Shown here: positions 38,301 through 45,646 of the stretch, in pieces
How positions within the stretch are numbered: the stretch's first letter is position 1
How the letters are laid out: each line of letters starts with the position of its first letter
The notes under the pieces: model-generated
What the model saw: the letters and a program-made list of their open reading frames with translations, nothing else
Databases searched by the model: none
What the model was told of the DNA's origin: nothing
Assembly (NCBI GenBank): GCA_029860345.1
Contig: JAOUBJ010000001.1
Span: forward strand, 62,001-126,000
DNA length: 64,000 nt
Source: Candidatus Zixiibacteriota bacterium
GTDB lineage: Bacteria > Zixibacteria > MSB-5A5 > GN15 > FEB-12
Reading direction: 5' to 3'
Position numbers and translations under genes: made by a program

Positions 38301-39542
38301 GAAGAGTTGTTGGATAGCTACTATCAAGTGGCCGATACTTGTCTCCGCATCACCCGACGTTGGTACCGATGCCTGCTGGGTGTGTCGCCGGAGAACGAGA
38401 AGAACCGCGAGGCAGGCGTCTGCCAGCGTATTGCGCATTCGCTGCGCTCCGATGAAAACGACCTGAGTTTCCTTAAGACTATTCGCAGCGTTAAGTACCA
38501 GACGGACGAACTGTTCCGCGATGATTTGTACAATCGATATCTGAAGCCGTACCTCGACAACGGCGGTTTCCGCTCCCGGCTTAGATGGCAGTTGGATGCC
38601 CTGGCACTGAAACAACTCAGCGCCGGCATGTCCAGTGGAGCCGGCAGCTTTGGTACTGATCGGATAAACGCGCGAATACTGAAGTTGGCCGTACTGGTCG
38701 ACGATGAGCAACCACCGGTTGAGTTTTCGGACCCTGTCAAGGACGCCGAAGGTATCTGCCAAGCTCTGAGCGATGTCGCCAAGAAGCTGAACCAAGCCTA
38801 TGAATACTGCCGTGCCTTTGCAGATAATGGCGCCGACGACCGACGAGAGCACCTGTCCAGAACCGACCTGATCATTCAGGCAACGCCCGAAGGAGGCGCC
38901 ACCTTCGACCGCAAGCGATTGGTGTTGGACTCGGAAGTGTTCAAGGACGTGGTAGTGGATGCCATAGCCGATCGATTCCCCTTGTATCCAATGCCGATGT
39001 GTCGAACGGTCATAGACTGTGAGATAGGTATCCCCATCGATCGCGCTGTATCCTGGGCAACCGAAGCCATACCGGACATTGCCAACTATGTATTCCTTGA
39101 AGAGCAGTTCTCAACTGTGTTGCAGGGACTTATTGATAGCCAGCTCCACGAACGGTTCGACGATTTTTCGGTGCGTCTGCGCCAGTACTTTAACTACTTC
39201 GACCGCTTGCAGGAGTTCTTGTATCTCGCTCTGAAGCGCGACATCCGCCCCACCGTCAACCCGAGCGGTCAGGAATTACTGGCTTGGTGTCACGGCGATC
39301 AGACCGACTACCTTACCGACACTGGCACCGGTCTATTGGAGGGGATGAGTAGCTTCATAGGTAATCGACACAGGTTCTCGGAAGTTGAGATAGATCGTAA
39401 TGAGTTCCTGCGTGTTATCAGCGCCCATCATTCAACGCCGGCCGTGGACTTTCGACAATTGCCGAAACCGATGCCGAAGGAGATCGGTTATCTCCTGAAG
39501 CTGATCGAGAAATCCAACGGGTATCTCGACATTCGCATTTAG
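35346..39542 (+). CDS. TM-vWA-TM-tubulin-like GTPase fusion, copy B
   Basis: 1398 aa, starting one base after the previous stop with AGGA upstream. TM1 (about 4-26) is followed by a basic stretch, which makes the orientation of the vWA domain less certain than in copy A. The MIDAS is complete: DRSSS (about 80), GGGTD and LTDGE. TM2 at about 390-410 (GPAILWAIFLNPLFWILW) is followed by KRR. The tubulin-like domain has T1 MVVGLGKSGRHVL (about 456) and T4 GSSSGGTGSAIA (about 607). It is the last gene of the nine-gene operon; a new promoter follows. Confidence 0.87.
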   Translation: MSYFEILLLALLIAYIVVGFGLLMWSTRSQKRFAKDLFVTRRSNRRMVAKGGRFEVALNARAEGHQRREVQPLRIVLVVDRSSSMMSEKVAGSPLHIAVRSVIEFARQLDLTRHRIGLVQFDTSAEILCELTGSAPLVAAAAKRIRGGGGTDALPGIEDAAALLGYSDTESASGIDGTNRDVVILLTDGETYNEDKIAKLCESLKTKNGLRIITIGLGSEVNSDFLASIASPSPGSSDESGPAEYHQVLDVSQLVSVYRSLAVQIAASVGGGGTLEETISRRKFTYVGFGEDHEPVKHLSEDGTVQWIFPAINEAPQEVRYYIKGNRVGWHRIVERSASLDYFSIPDNVHHRYDPRLPKYGQAEDDKEVHEERCRSNRNPHILVTPRFGPAILWAIFLNPLFWILWSAFSRLHKRRSGKAVSESESSLTPPPLKQPKPMKLVPPQALECPPLRPTMVVGLGKSGRHVLSAYKAMIADTCGGTYPSDKIKLLQIDTDIRTDDREFDFAGSSLTDDESADLSADVFELHQRLLVKKEPHLRWYIASRLAGLPREVFNTAGGVHRVRQVARLALFQHLNDPEAVIRQRLQSAIEFLSEFLLDGKTAQVFIVGSSSGGTGSAIAHDLAYLIRRGLQLRLPKGREHAQTIGFFLGNTCFAPHSRNIATYQKNSRSLLEEAGRFMTNTELPLMIDYGTAVSDITGCPEGTGPVASDSTENAASAPGSIYDQVYVVDPAPEGYRDSAGMTGTVVAEDGHYPALADILSHYSLEDTGFQKFIAKSIWERNADRTVKEQKGHISNINARAVRFPIGLTSTWLAHRFVHEWFIGRSLWAEQIAGEFVPAQDLPKDGLSLDSLLRDDNLGPSSDPPMLFDILDELAEDLRSGWDRNWSTAFRRIQVNEGVDYGRDYVRKQSKIAFFSVLSWMLRSLNDSGHDDSQEINGALPKTINRLTEFRDLTEKAALNLSRLPIGNLTETGAESFLHWKARIVEELLDSYYQVADTCLRITRRWYRCLLGVSPENEKNREAGVCQRIAHSLRSDENDLSFLKTIRSVKYQTDELFRDDLYNRYLKPYLDNGGFRSRLRWQLDALALKQLSAGMSSGAGSFGTDRINARILKLAVLVDDEQPPVEFSDPVKDAEGICQALSDVAKKLNQAYEYCRAFADNGADDRREHLSRTDLIIQATPEGGATFDRKRLVLDSEVFKDVVVDAIADRFPLYPMPMCRTVIDCEIGIPIDRAVSWATEAIPDIANYVFLEEQFSTVLQGLIDSQLHERFDDFSVRLRQYFNYFDRLQEFLYLALKRDIRPTVNPSGQELLAWCHGDQTDYLTDTGTGLLEGMSSFIGNRHRFSEVEIDRNEFLRVISAHHSTPAVDFRQLPKPMPKEIGYLLKLIEKSNGYLDIRI

Positions 39543-39639
39543 AAAGCGCACGCACCAAAGCCGACCGGGCATCTTCCCGATGCGAGTTGATCGTGGTATA
39601 GAGCGCCGTGGATTCTGGGCTTGTCCATTGGCCGACGCC

Positions 39640-39672
39640 TTTTTGTTGCCACCCATCTAATGTCAACAAAAA
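39640..39672. repeat. AT-rich inverted repeat upstream of a promoter
   Basis: TTTTTGTTG (39640-39648) and CAACAAAAA (39664-39672) are exact reverse complements with a 15-base loop. It ends 14 bases before a -35 box. It could be an operator, or a weak terminator after the giant operon. The remaining bases 39543-39639 show no gene. Confidence 0.45.
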
Positions 39673-39686
39673 ACAACCAGTTTCTC

Positions 39687-39715
39687 TTGACAAAACCGGC
39701 GATTTCTCATATAGT
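39687..39715 (+). promoter_or_regulatory. Strong sigma-70-type promoter of the kinase unit
   Basis: TTGACA (39687-39692, perfect), a 17-base spacer, then TATAGT (39710-39715, 5 of 6). It is the best match to the housekeeping consensus that I found in the window. Transcription should start near 39722, ahead of AGAGG (39744-39748) and ATG 39759. Confidence 0.75.
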
Positions 39716-39758
39716 TAGTCAAGTCCATATTTGGCAAAGACCTAGAGGCAAAAACTCG

Positions 39759-39870
39759 ATGCGGCGCGAACGAACCATAGCGGTCCTACTGATCCTGTGC
39801 GTCGACCGATAACAGACCTACTGACTACTACCTTCTCGTCGACGCCACCGATCCAGGCGATAGCCTGAAC
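39759..39870 (+). other. N-terminal coding segment in another frame (apparent frameshift)
   Basis: ATG 39759, with AGAGG 10 bases upstream and a promoter before it, encodes MRRERTIAVLLILCVDR and then stops at 39810-39812. The +1 frame is open from 39793 and reads SCASTDNRPTDYYLLVDATD straight into the next gene, with no start codon before ATG 39871. So the original start of that gene is probably 39759, and a one-base shift between about 39790 and 39810 separates its signal peptide or lipobox from the body. Confidence 0.5.
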
Positions 39871-40695
39871 ATGAACTTGATAGCCAATGTCACGAATCGT
39901 GTGCTGAGTGCGGCGACCAAAACGGGCGACCATGTGACGGTCACTGCCATTGGTGAATATCCCCAAACGGTATTCAGCCGTACAATAGGACCCCGAACGG
40001 ATAGGAAGAAACTGATCCAGGAGTTGCAACCAAGCATCGACTCGTCACGAACTAGAGAGGGGTCGTTCGAATCTGAAATCCTCTGGAGCACTCTTGTAAT
40101 GACTGCTTTTGACCGGATGCTGGTTCACTCATTAACTGCCCACATGGGAGATTCGCATCGTAACGTACTGATTCTCCTCTGTCGCCCGCAGACCGGCTCG
40201 AACTTGCGCAAAGAGGCAATCGAATACATGGCCGGCAGCTTGACCGATCCCGACAGTTGGCAGATTCACGTTTTCGGAGTTCCAAAAAACGCTCTCGGGG
40301 TCAGCCCCATCGCTTTCACTTTTTACGATGCCTATACACCCAAAGAGATCGAATCGTCAATAGGCCAGATGTCCACATTCTTGCCACCGGTACCGGTCGA
40401 GGAGTCTAGATCGGATGTGGCATCAAGGTCCGGCAACAGCCCAACGAAACTGCAGAGTGTCGCGCTGAATGGAATTCGCGTGGGGAAGGTAATAGCTCTT
40501 GCGGTGTTCGCCTATAGCCTATTCGGTCTCCTCGGTCGCAAACGTTGGCGAGCAGCGGCTGGCATGCTGAAAGCACGAAGAGAGAAGATCAAAGAGCACA
40601 AGGATGTACCGACATCGCCCTCCCCGCAAGCCACTAAGCCTCCGACAACATCGCCGCCGACCTCTCCACCGACGGCCGACGACCCAACCAGATGA
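39871..40695 (+). CDS. vWA-like exported protein with one TM (5' end frameshifted)
   Basis: 274 aa as an intact frame from ATG 39871, which lacks a Shine-Dalgarno; see the upstream segment for the likely true start. The body (YYLLVDATDPG, then GDHVTVTAIGEYPQTV and HRNVLILLCRPQTG) has the strand-helix rhythm of a vWA domain, but the MIDAS Ser/Thr residues are not conserved. One TM (about 203-220, VGKVIALAVFAYSLFGLLG), a basic segment and a Pro/Thr-rich tail end it. It leads the unit that contains the phosphoesterase and kinases. The stop overlaps the next start as ATGA. Confidence 0.65.
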   Translation: MNLIANVTNRVLSAATKTGDHVTVTAIGEYPQTVFSRTIGPRTDRKKLIQELQPSIDSSRTREGSFESEILWSTLVMTAFDRMLVHSLTAHMGDSHRNVLILLCRPQTGSNLRKEAIEYMAGSLTDPDSWQIHVFGVPKNALGVSPIAFTFYDAYTPKEIESSIGQMSTFLPPVPVEESRSDVASRSGNSPTKLQSVALNGIRVGKVIALAVFAYSLFGLLGRKRWRAAAGMLKARREKIKEHKDVPTSPSPQATKPPTTSPPTSPPTADDPTR

Positions 40696-40976
40696 CCGGA
40701 CAAACCCCCGGCCGGAGACAACCTGACCACACCGCGCGATCCGGGATCGCGTGGTTCGCGTTTGATACCGCACCTTCGCCACCCTTGACACCAAGTCCGT
40801 TCCACCGTATATTCGTCCAGTCGGGCATCGTAACGCTCGGCATCCTCGTGGCGCCATTGGTCGGGCCTGCCGGCAGCAGGCAATCGTTTGGAGAGACCCA
40901 GGCAGCAGCCAATGTCCCGGTCATGGTCACCTGGTTTGGGAAGGATTGTGATGCACGACTTTCGAAGCAGTCATAG
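40692..40976 (+). CDS. Small protein with one hydrophobic segment
   Basis: 94 aa, unknown. The start is ATGA-coupled to the preceding stop. A polar N-terminal part is followed by one hydrophobic segment (SGIVTLGILVAPLVGPAG) and a short tail. Codon use resembles the neighbours. It overlaps the start of the next gene by 26 bases, which is somewhat more than usual, so it could be spurious. Confidence 0.45.
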   Translation: MTGQTPGRRQPDHTARSGIAWFAFDTAPSPPLTPSPFHRIFVQSGIVTLGILVAPLVGPAGSRQSFGETQAAANVPVMVTWFGKDCDARLSKQS

Positions 40977-41199
40977 GATTGTCACAGAGGACCTGGAGGC
41001 GCAACGTGTATGGGCGCGTCGCCAGGCCAGAAGTCTTCTGTTTCAAGGCGCATTGTGGCTTGTGGGCGCTATCATTATTGCCTATGTGTCCAGCGAAATC
41101 AACCTGCCACTCTTGCTGCTCGCGGCCGGAATGGCTCTGATTCCGTTTTTGGTGAAATCGCTCAGAGCCCTGCATCTCTATGTAAAGTACTCGAAATGA
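40951..41199 (+). CDS. Small two-TM membrane protein
   Basis: 82 aa from ATG 40951, led by GGGAAGGA. A charged amphipathic N terminus (EDLEAQRVWARRQAR) precedes two TM segments (GALWLVGAIIIAYV and LPLLLLAAGMALIPFLV) and a basic end. No family recognised; probably a small membrane subunit of the neighbouring system. After it comes a 195-base gap with no convincing promoter or terminator. Confidence 0.6.
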   Translation: MHDFRSSHRIVTEDLEAQRVWARRQARSLLFQGALWLVGAIIIAYVSSEINLPLLLLAAGMALIPFLVKSLRALHLYVKYSK

Positions 41200-41394
41200 T
41201 CGGGTAGGGAAACGGCGATCTGTCGCTTAAATTGATAGCGATTGCCATCCGAGTGTGAAACTCAAATCTTTTTGTTTACGTGTGAAAGAGTCAATCCGAT
41301 TTAGTCATTTGAACCGGCTCGTGCAGTTGAGCGTTTTCGATGGCGCATGGGCCTTTGGCCTGGCAACCTGTAGCTGGGAGAGGTTTCAACAGAA

Positions 41395-42123
41395 GTGATA
41401 GCTATTCTGGGTGACATACACGCGAATGTGGAGGCGCTTCGGGCTGTGATAGCCCACTGTGAATCGTCCGGGGTCGAACAGTATTACTCGGTGGGCGATG
41501 TAATCGGCTACTACGCCAACCCGTGCGAGACAATCGACTTGTTGAATGAACAAAAAGCAAGGGCAGTGCTGGGCAATCACGAGTTGTACGTACAGAAGAA
41601 CGTTGATTTCGATCACATCAGCCCCACCGCGGCGGCGGCAATCGAGTGGACACGGAAGACCCTTCGGGCGGAAGATCGAGCGTACATAGAGCAATTGCCC
41701 TGGTCAATCAGAGTCGACGGTCCCGTACCGTTTCGCGTCGTTCACGCCTCTCTGATGTACCCCTTCGACTGGACCTACGTGATTGATCTCAACCGGGCTG
41801 TCAACGCCCTTGCCGTCCAGGATACGCCCGTGTGCTTCTATGGACACACACACCAGCCGATGGCTTTTTCGGTCGGAACGCGAACGACGGCCGGTTACTT
41901 CGATAAGATCAAGCTGCGCGAGGGTTCCAGGTATCTGATTAATGTCGGTAGTGTCGGTCAGCCAAGGAACGGCGATACCGGGGCTCATGTGGTAATATTC
42001 GATCCGAAAAAGCGGGAGGTGCGTTTGGAACTGATACCCTATGATCCTGCGCCGACGATTAAAGGTCTGCGGTCAGCGGGTCTCCCGTCCGAGTTGTCGG
42101 ATTACTTGAGTGGCCGGGGTTGA
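41395..42123 (+). CDS. Calcineurin-like metallophosphoesterase
   Basis: 242 aa, GTG start. All metal-binding blocks of the family are present: GDIHAN, GDVIGYYANP, GNHE, VHAS and GHTHQP. The length and block spacing match the YfcE/MJ0936 and bacterial diadenosine/phosphoprotein phosphatase group. Its stop lies 5 bases before the start of a Ser/Thr kinase gene, followed by two further kinase-fold genes. It may therefore be the phosphatase that opposes these kinases; that role is inferred from context, since small-molecule phosphodiesterases share the same motifs. Confidence 0.85.
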   Translation: MIAILGDIHANVEALRAVIAHCESSGVEQYYSVGDVIGYYANPCETIDLLNEQKARAVLGNHELYVQKNVDFDHISPTAAAAIEWTRKTLRAEDRAYIEQLPWSIRVDGPVPFRVVHASLMYPFDWTYVIDLNRAVNALAVQDTPVCFYGHTHQPMAFSVGTRTTAGYFDKIKLREGSRYLINVGSVGQPRNGDTGAHVVIFDPKKREVRLELIPYDPAPTIKGLRSAGLPSELSDYLSGRG

Positions 42124-42127
42124 GTTG

Positions 42128-43918
42128 ATGGATGAGAACAAACATAGCGCCGCCGAGTTGTTCTATCAGCCGGATCAACTATTGCTCTATGCCAAGAGAG
42201 TGCTGCCCCGGAGATTTGAACTGCATGAGACCTTACTTGACACCCAGAACGGGGTCTTCGTATCGGCTTTCGATCATTCGGAAAACCGCGCTATAACACT
42301 CAAGCTGTTCCCGGAGATATTGGCCTCCGACAAAGATAGCGCCGGCAGGATTCTTACCGAGGTCCAACGTTCACTTCGCCTGTCTCACGCAAACACCTGG
42401 AGCGTTCGGGTGTTGGATCGGGTGGACGACCTGCAATTCTTGTGTCTGGACCGGATAGATGGAAAGCCCCTGCTGACATTCATCGGCACCAATCCCAAAC
42501 CCAAGTTTGCCGAAACCGTTCTGGTGCAATGTCTATTGGCCCTCTGTTATGCCCACAAACAGAAAGTACTGCACGGCGACATACGTCCGGCGTCGATCCT
42601 GATCGACACTGATAATAAAGTAACCCTTATCGATTTTGGTGTATCACGAACAGTCACGGAAATGCTCACTCGGGTTACCAACATCACACCCTCTACCGGA
42701 CACTTGTATTCCGCTCCCGAATTCATACGGGGTAAGTCCTACAGCCGAGCATCTGAGTTTTACTCGCTGGCGTGCATCATGTATGAGTTGTTAACGGGCG
42801 ATCCACCCTTTCTGGTGGGCAACCTGGCCCACCAGCATATACACGAAAACCCACAGCCGCTGGACAAGTCGGTAGTTTCACGTCATCCCTTCGTGTCCCA
42901 ATTCATTGATCTGGGTTTGATCAAGGACCCGGATAAACGCATCGACGGATTGCACGACATGCTCACGCAGGTTGCCAGTAATACTCCCCGCGCAACAGCC
43001 AGCCTGGCAGGATTCAAGAAGGGTGTGAGGTCCAAGCGTGCCAAACGCCTACTCCCCCGTCTGTCCTTGCTTCTCGTTCCGATATTCCTGATCGCGGTTG
43101 CCATCTGGTTCGCTGTCAATGCGTATGAAGAACACCGACTGACGGAATTGCGTCGATCACTGGGGCTCCAGTTTGCTATCGTGGCTCGGGGCGAGTTCGA
43201 GATGGGTGATCGGCAGGCCGCTTCGGACGCCAACAATCCATGGCACCCGGTATCCATCACGCGGGAGTTTTATATCAGCATGCACGAAACGACCATAGGT
43301 CAATACATGGCATTTCTCAACAATCGCCACGAAGGTGTGAGCGTCGGTAAGCCCGATGTCCCGACCACGGTGGTGCCTGTGGGTGACCGATATGTAGTCT
43401 CAGCCGGCACCGACCCGAGCCTGCCGGTGACCGAGATCGGGTGGGAATCGGCCATGGACTATTGCCGATGGTTGTCCGGACTTTCTGCGGATTCGCTTTA
43501 CATCCTGCCGACCGAAGCGCAATGGGAGTTTGCTGCGCGCGACGGATCGGTACGAAAGTACCCCCAAGGAGATGAACCACCCGAGATGAACTGCGCCGGT
43601 ACCGGTCCGATGCCGGTGGGAAGGCACAAGCATACACGTGAGCTCTACAATATCTGTGCCAACGTCTCGGAATGGGTCTTCGACTTTTACGATCCCGATT
43701 ATTTTCGTTCTCCAGAAAACAGTGTCGATCCGATCGGGCCGCCGAGCGGGAATTCCCACGTTGTCAGAGGTGGGTCCTACCTGGATTCGGCAGCCATGTG
43801 TGAAATTCACGTTCGAAGGAGTGGTGCCCAGGTGAAGCCGCAGGCTCTTGGATTCCGAGTAATCAGAGTTCCCAGAGCGGACACTCTACATTTTGAAGAC
43901 TTTCTGAAAGGAATGTGA
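42128..43918 (+). CDS. Ser/Thr kinase - TM - formylglycine-generating-enzyme-like fusion
   Basis: About 596 aa from ATG 42128 (an in-frame GTG at 42110 is less likely). Kinase domain (about 30-285): the ATP-binding Lys is in ITLKLF, the catalytic loop reads HGDIRPAS instead of HRDLKPxN, and DFG is intact (LIDFGVS). The loss of the loop Lys and Asn makes activity uncertain. TM at about 308-330. The exported part (about 345-595) is an FGE-sulfatase (SUMF1-like) domain: RGEFEMGD, HETTIGQYMAFLN, LPTEAQWEFAARDG, NVSEWVFDFYD, VVRGGSY and GFRVIRV. Such domains often act in binding rather than catalysis. Coupled to the next gene by GTGA overlap. Confidence 0.88.
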   Translation: MDENKHSAAELFYQPDQLLLYAKRVLPRRFELHETLLDTQNGVFVSAFDHSENRAITLKLFPEILASDKDSAGRILTEVQRSLRLSHANTWSVRVLDRVDDLQFLCLDRIDGKPLLTFIGTNPKPKFAETVLVQCLLALCYAHKQKVLHGDIRPASILIDTDNKVTLIDFGVSRTVTEMLTRVTNITPSTGHLYSAPEFIRGKSYSRASEFYSLACIMYELLTGDPPFLVGNLAHQHIHENPQPLDKSVVSRHPFVSQFIDLGLIKDPDKRIDGLHDMLTQVASNTPRATASLAGFKKGVRSKRAKRLLPRLSLLLVPIFLIAVAIWFAVNAYEEHRLTELRRSLGLQFAIVARGEFEMGDRQAASDANNPWHPVSITREFYISMHETTIGQYMAFLNNRHEGVSVGKPDVPTTVVPVGDRYVVSAGTDPSLPVTEIGWESAMDYCRWLSGLSADSLYILPTEAQWEFAARDGSVRKYPQGDEPPEMNCAGTGPMPVGRHKHTRELYNICANVSEWVFDFYDPDYFRSPENSVDPIGPPSGNSHVVRGGSYLDSAAMCEIHVRRSGAQVKPQALGFRVIRVPRADTLHFEDFLKGM

Positions 43919-45576
43919 GGTCCTCCGTGAATGCAGACATACGCCAGGCAGACCTATTTCGTTCGGCCGGACTTGATCTCCGCGACCCGGGTGCATCAAT
44001 CAGCGACGATCTTATTGTTCAGAACCCGGTCGGTATTGGCAAACTTGGCATTACCTATATCTGCAAGCACAATCGCCGGGAGGAGTTTTATCATGTGCGC
44101 GAGTTGTTGCCCTCGCTTGGTACCGATGTTCTCGATGAGAGTCTGACAAAGCGCTTGGGGGAGCTTGGTTTCGCACTTGCGGGCAGCCACCTCCTCATCC
44201 GCCGTTGGACAGGGGGCGACTCGCTGCTCTCGCGGCTTGTCGCCGAGACAAGTATCGATCTCGACGATGTCGTAAGGATGGGGTCCCAGATGACTGACCA
44301 GCTTCGGAGGTTGCACGACTGCGAACTGGTCCATGGAGCCGTCCACGACCGCAACATAGTGATTGACGCCGGGCATTTCACTCTGGTGGATGCTGCAATC
44401 CCATCCGCACTGCGCGAAAGGTCGTTCCGAATTCTCAAGGGAGATATCTTCGACAATAAGATTCATCTGGCCCCTGAACGTCTGCGTGGTCAGCCGTTTG
44501 ATGCGGCTTCAGACTGGTACAGCCTGGCCAGCGTCTTATGGTTGGCTCGAACCGGCCTGCCCCCCTATTTTGTCGGGGACACGGTGGCCAAACGGATACA
44601 GGACCACGCCTTCGATTCGCCGTGGCTCTCCGGAACCGACGACTCATGGTTGCACGATCTCCTTCGGGACATGCTCGTTCCCGACCCGGAAAACAGGCTG
44701 ACCAATTCTGAACTTGTCCAGAAAGCTCTCACCGACAAGACATATCGAACGATCACGGTAAGGGCGGCGCCAAGTGTATCTCACCCGGCGGAGGACCAGA
44801 CGGCCGCGGCTCCTTCAAATCCGGATCGCAAGCGGAAGGTAGTCGTACAATTCAAAGCAAACAACGGCAGTTCTCGTCGACTGGTGTGGCCGATTGCGGC
44901 GGCAATCTTGGCAATCGGTAATCTCGTGTTGTTCTTACTTCTTTGGGGCGCCGGAGATCGTGAACAGGAGTTGGCCGGCCAGATCACCGAGTTGCGCGGG
45001 TCCTTCTCCAGCGCCCTGTCGGACAGGAATAACGAACTTCAGCAGCAAACCAAGCAATCAGGGCAGTTGGAGGAAGAACTTCGCCGAACCGAATCCTCGG
45101 CTCAGGCGACGAAGGACTCACTTGAGAGAGCGGCTGACGCAGTACGGGGTGATCTTGAACGTACTGCCACTACCAATCGACGGGAAATCAACCGGCTCCA
45201 GGAGAATCTGGATGACGAGAGGCGAAGGCTTGGCCTTCTCACCGACTCGCTTGAAATGATTATCAGCACACTCTCCAGGGAGCTGACCACCAGTCGCACC
45301 AATGCAAAGACCCTGTCCGGCGATCTCGAATCGGCCAGACGGACGTTGGAGGCCAAAGATCGCGAGCTTACTGAAAACTCACGCCAGATCGCCGGGCTAA
45401 ACGACAGTCTTGAAATCCTCAAATCGAAACTCGATGAGCCTTCAGGAAACCGGGATAGATTGCAGGACGAAATCGATCACTTGCGGACAGTCATGGACGA
45501 ACTTCAGGGCAAACTTGATGAATGTCGTGTCCAAAAGGAGAATACTCAGAAGGACGGAAATGGGGGACCAAACTAA
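43915..45576 (+). CDS. Ser/Thr pseudokinase - TM - coiled-coil protein
   Basis: 553 aa, GTG start overlapping the previous stop, with AAAGGA upstream. The kinase fold (about 30-280) is recognisable (APERLRGQPFDAASDWYSLA, as in the activation segment and helix F), but the catalytic centre is gone: HRD is HGA and DFG is DAA. TM at about 324-347 (PIAAAILAIGNLVLFLLLWG). The exported part is a nearly unbroken coiled coil (about 350-545) rich in Glu, Arg, Leu and Ser. It is probably a regulator or scaffold of the two neighbouring kinases. The end overlaps a possible 28-codon frame. Confidence 0.87.
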   Translation: MRSSVNADIRQADLFRSAGLDLRDPGASISDDLIVQNPVGIGKLGITYICKHNRREEFYHVRELLPSLGTDVLDESLTKRLGELGFALAGSHLLIRRWTGGDSLLSRLVAETSIDLDDVVRMGSQMTDQLRRLHDCELVHGAVHDRNIVIDAGHFTLVDAAIPSALRERSFRILKGDIFDNKIHLAPERLRGQPFDAASDWYSLASVLWLARTGLPPYFVGDTVAKRIQDHAFDSPWLSGTDDSWLHDLLRDMLVPDPENRLTNSELVQKALTDKTYRTITVRAAPSVSHPAEDQTAAAPSNPDRKRKVVVQFKANNGSSRRLVWPIAAAILAIGNLVLFLLLWGAGDREQELAGQITELRGSFSSALSDRNNELQQQTKQSGQLEEELRRTESSAQATKDSLERAADAVRGDLERTATTNRREINRLQENLDDERRRLGLLTDSLEMIISTLSRELTTSRTNAKTLSGDLESARRTLEAKDRELTENSRQIAGLNDSLEILKSKLDEPSGNRDRLQDEIDHLRTVMDELQGKLDECRVQKENTQKDGNGGPN

Positions 45577-45646
45577 GATCACCACTTTGAAGTTTCAGAA
45601 TTCGGGCAATCGGCAATTGCTACTTATGCAGGAGGTAGGGTCATGA
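45560..45646 (+). CDS. Possible 28-aa coupling peptide
   Basis: An ATG at 45560, preceded by AAGGA at 5 bases, opens a 28-codon frame (MGDQTKITTLKFQNSGNRQL to MQEVGS). It overlaps the pseudokinase stop upstream and ends in an ATGA overlap with the kinase start at 45643. Such frames often couple translation across a gap. The kinase also has its own Shine-Dalgarno (GGAGG). There is no homology evidence. Confidence 0.3.
   Translation: MGDQTKITTLKFQNSGNRQLLLMQEVGS

Noticed and set aside
41200-41394. Promoter for the phosphoesterase (TTGATA or TTTACG as -35)
   Set aside because: No -10 box of acceptable quality lies at 16-18 bases; the TGGCAA-N5 sequence near 41357 has wrong spacing for sigma-54.
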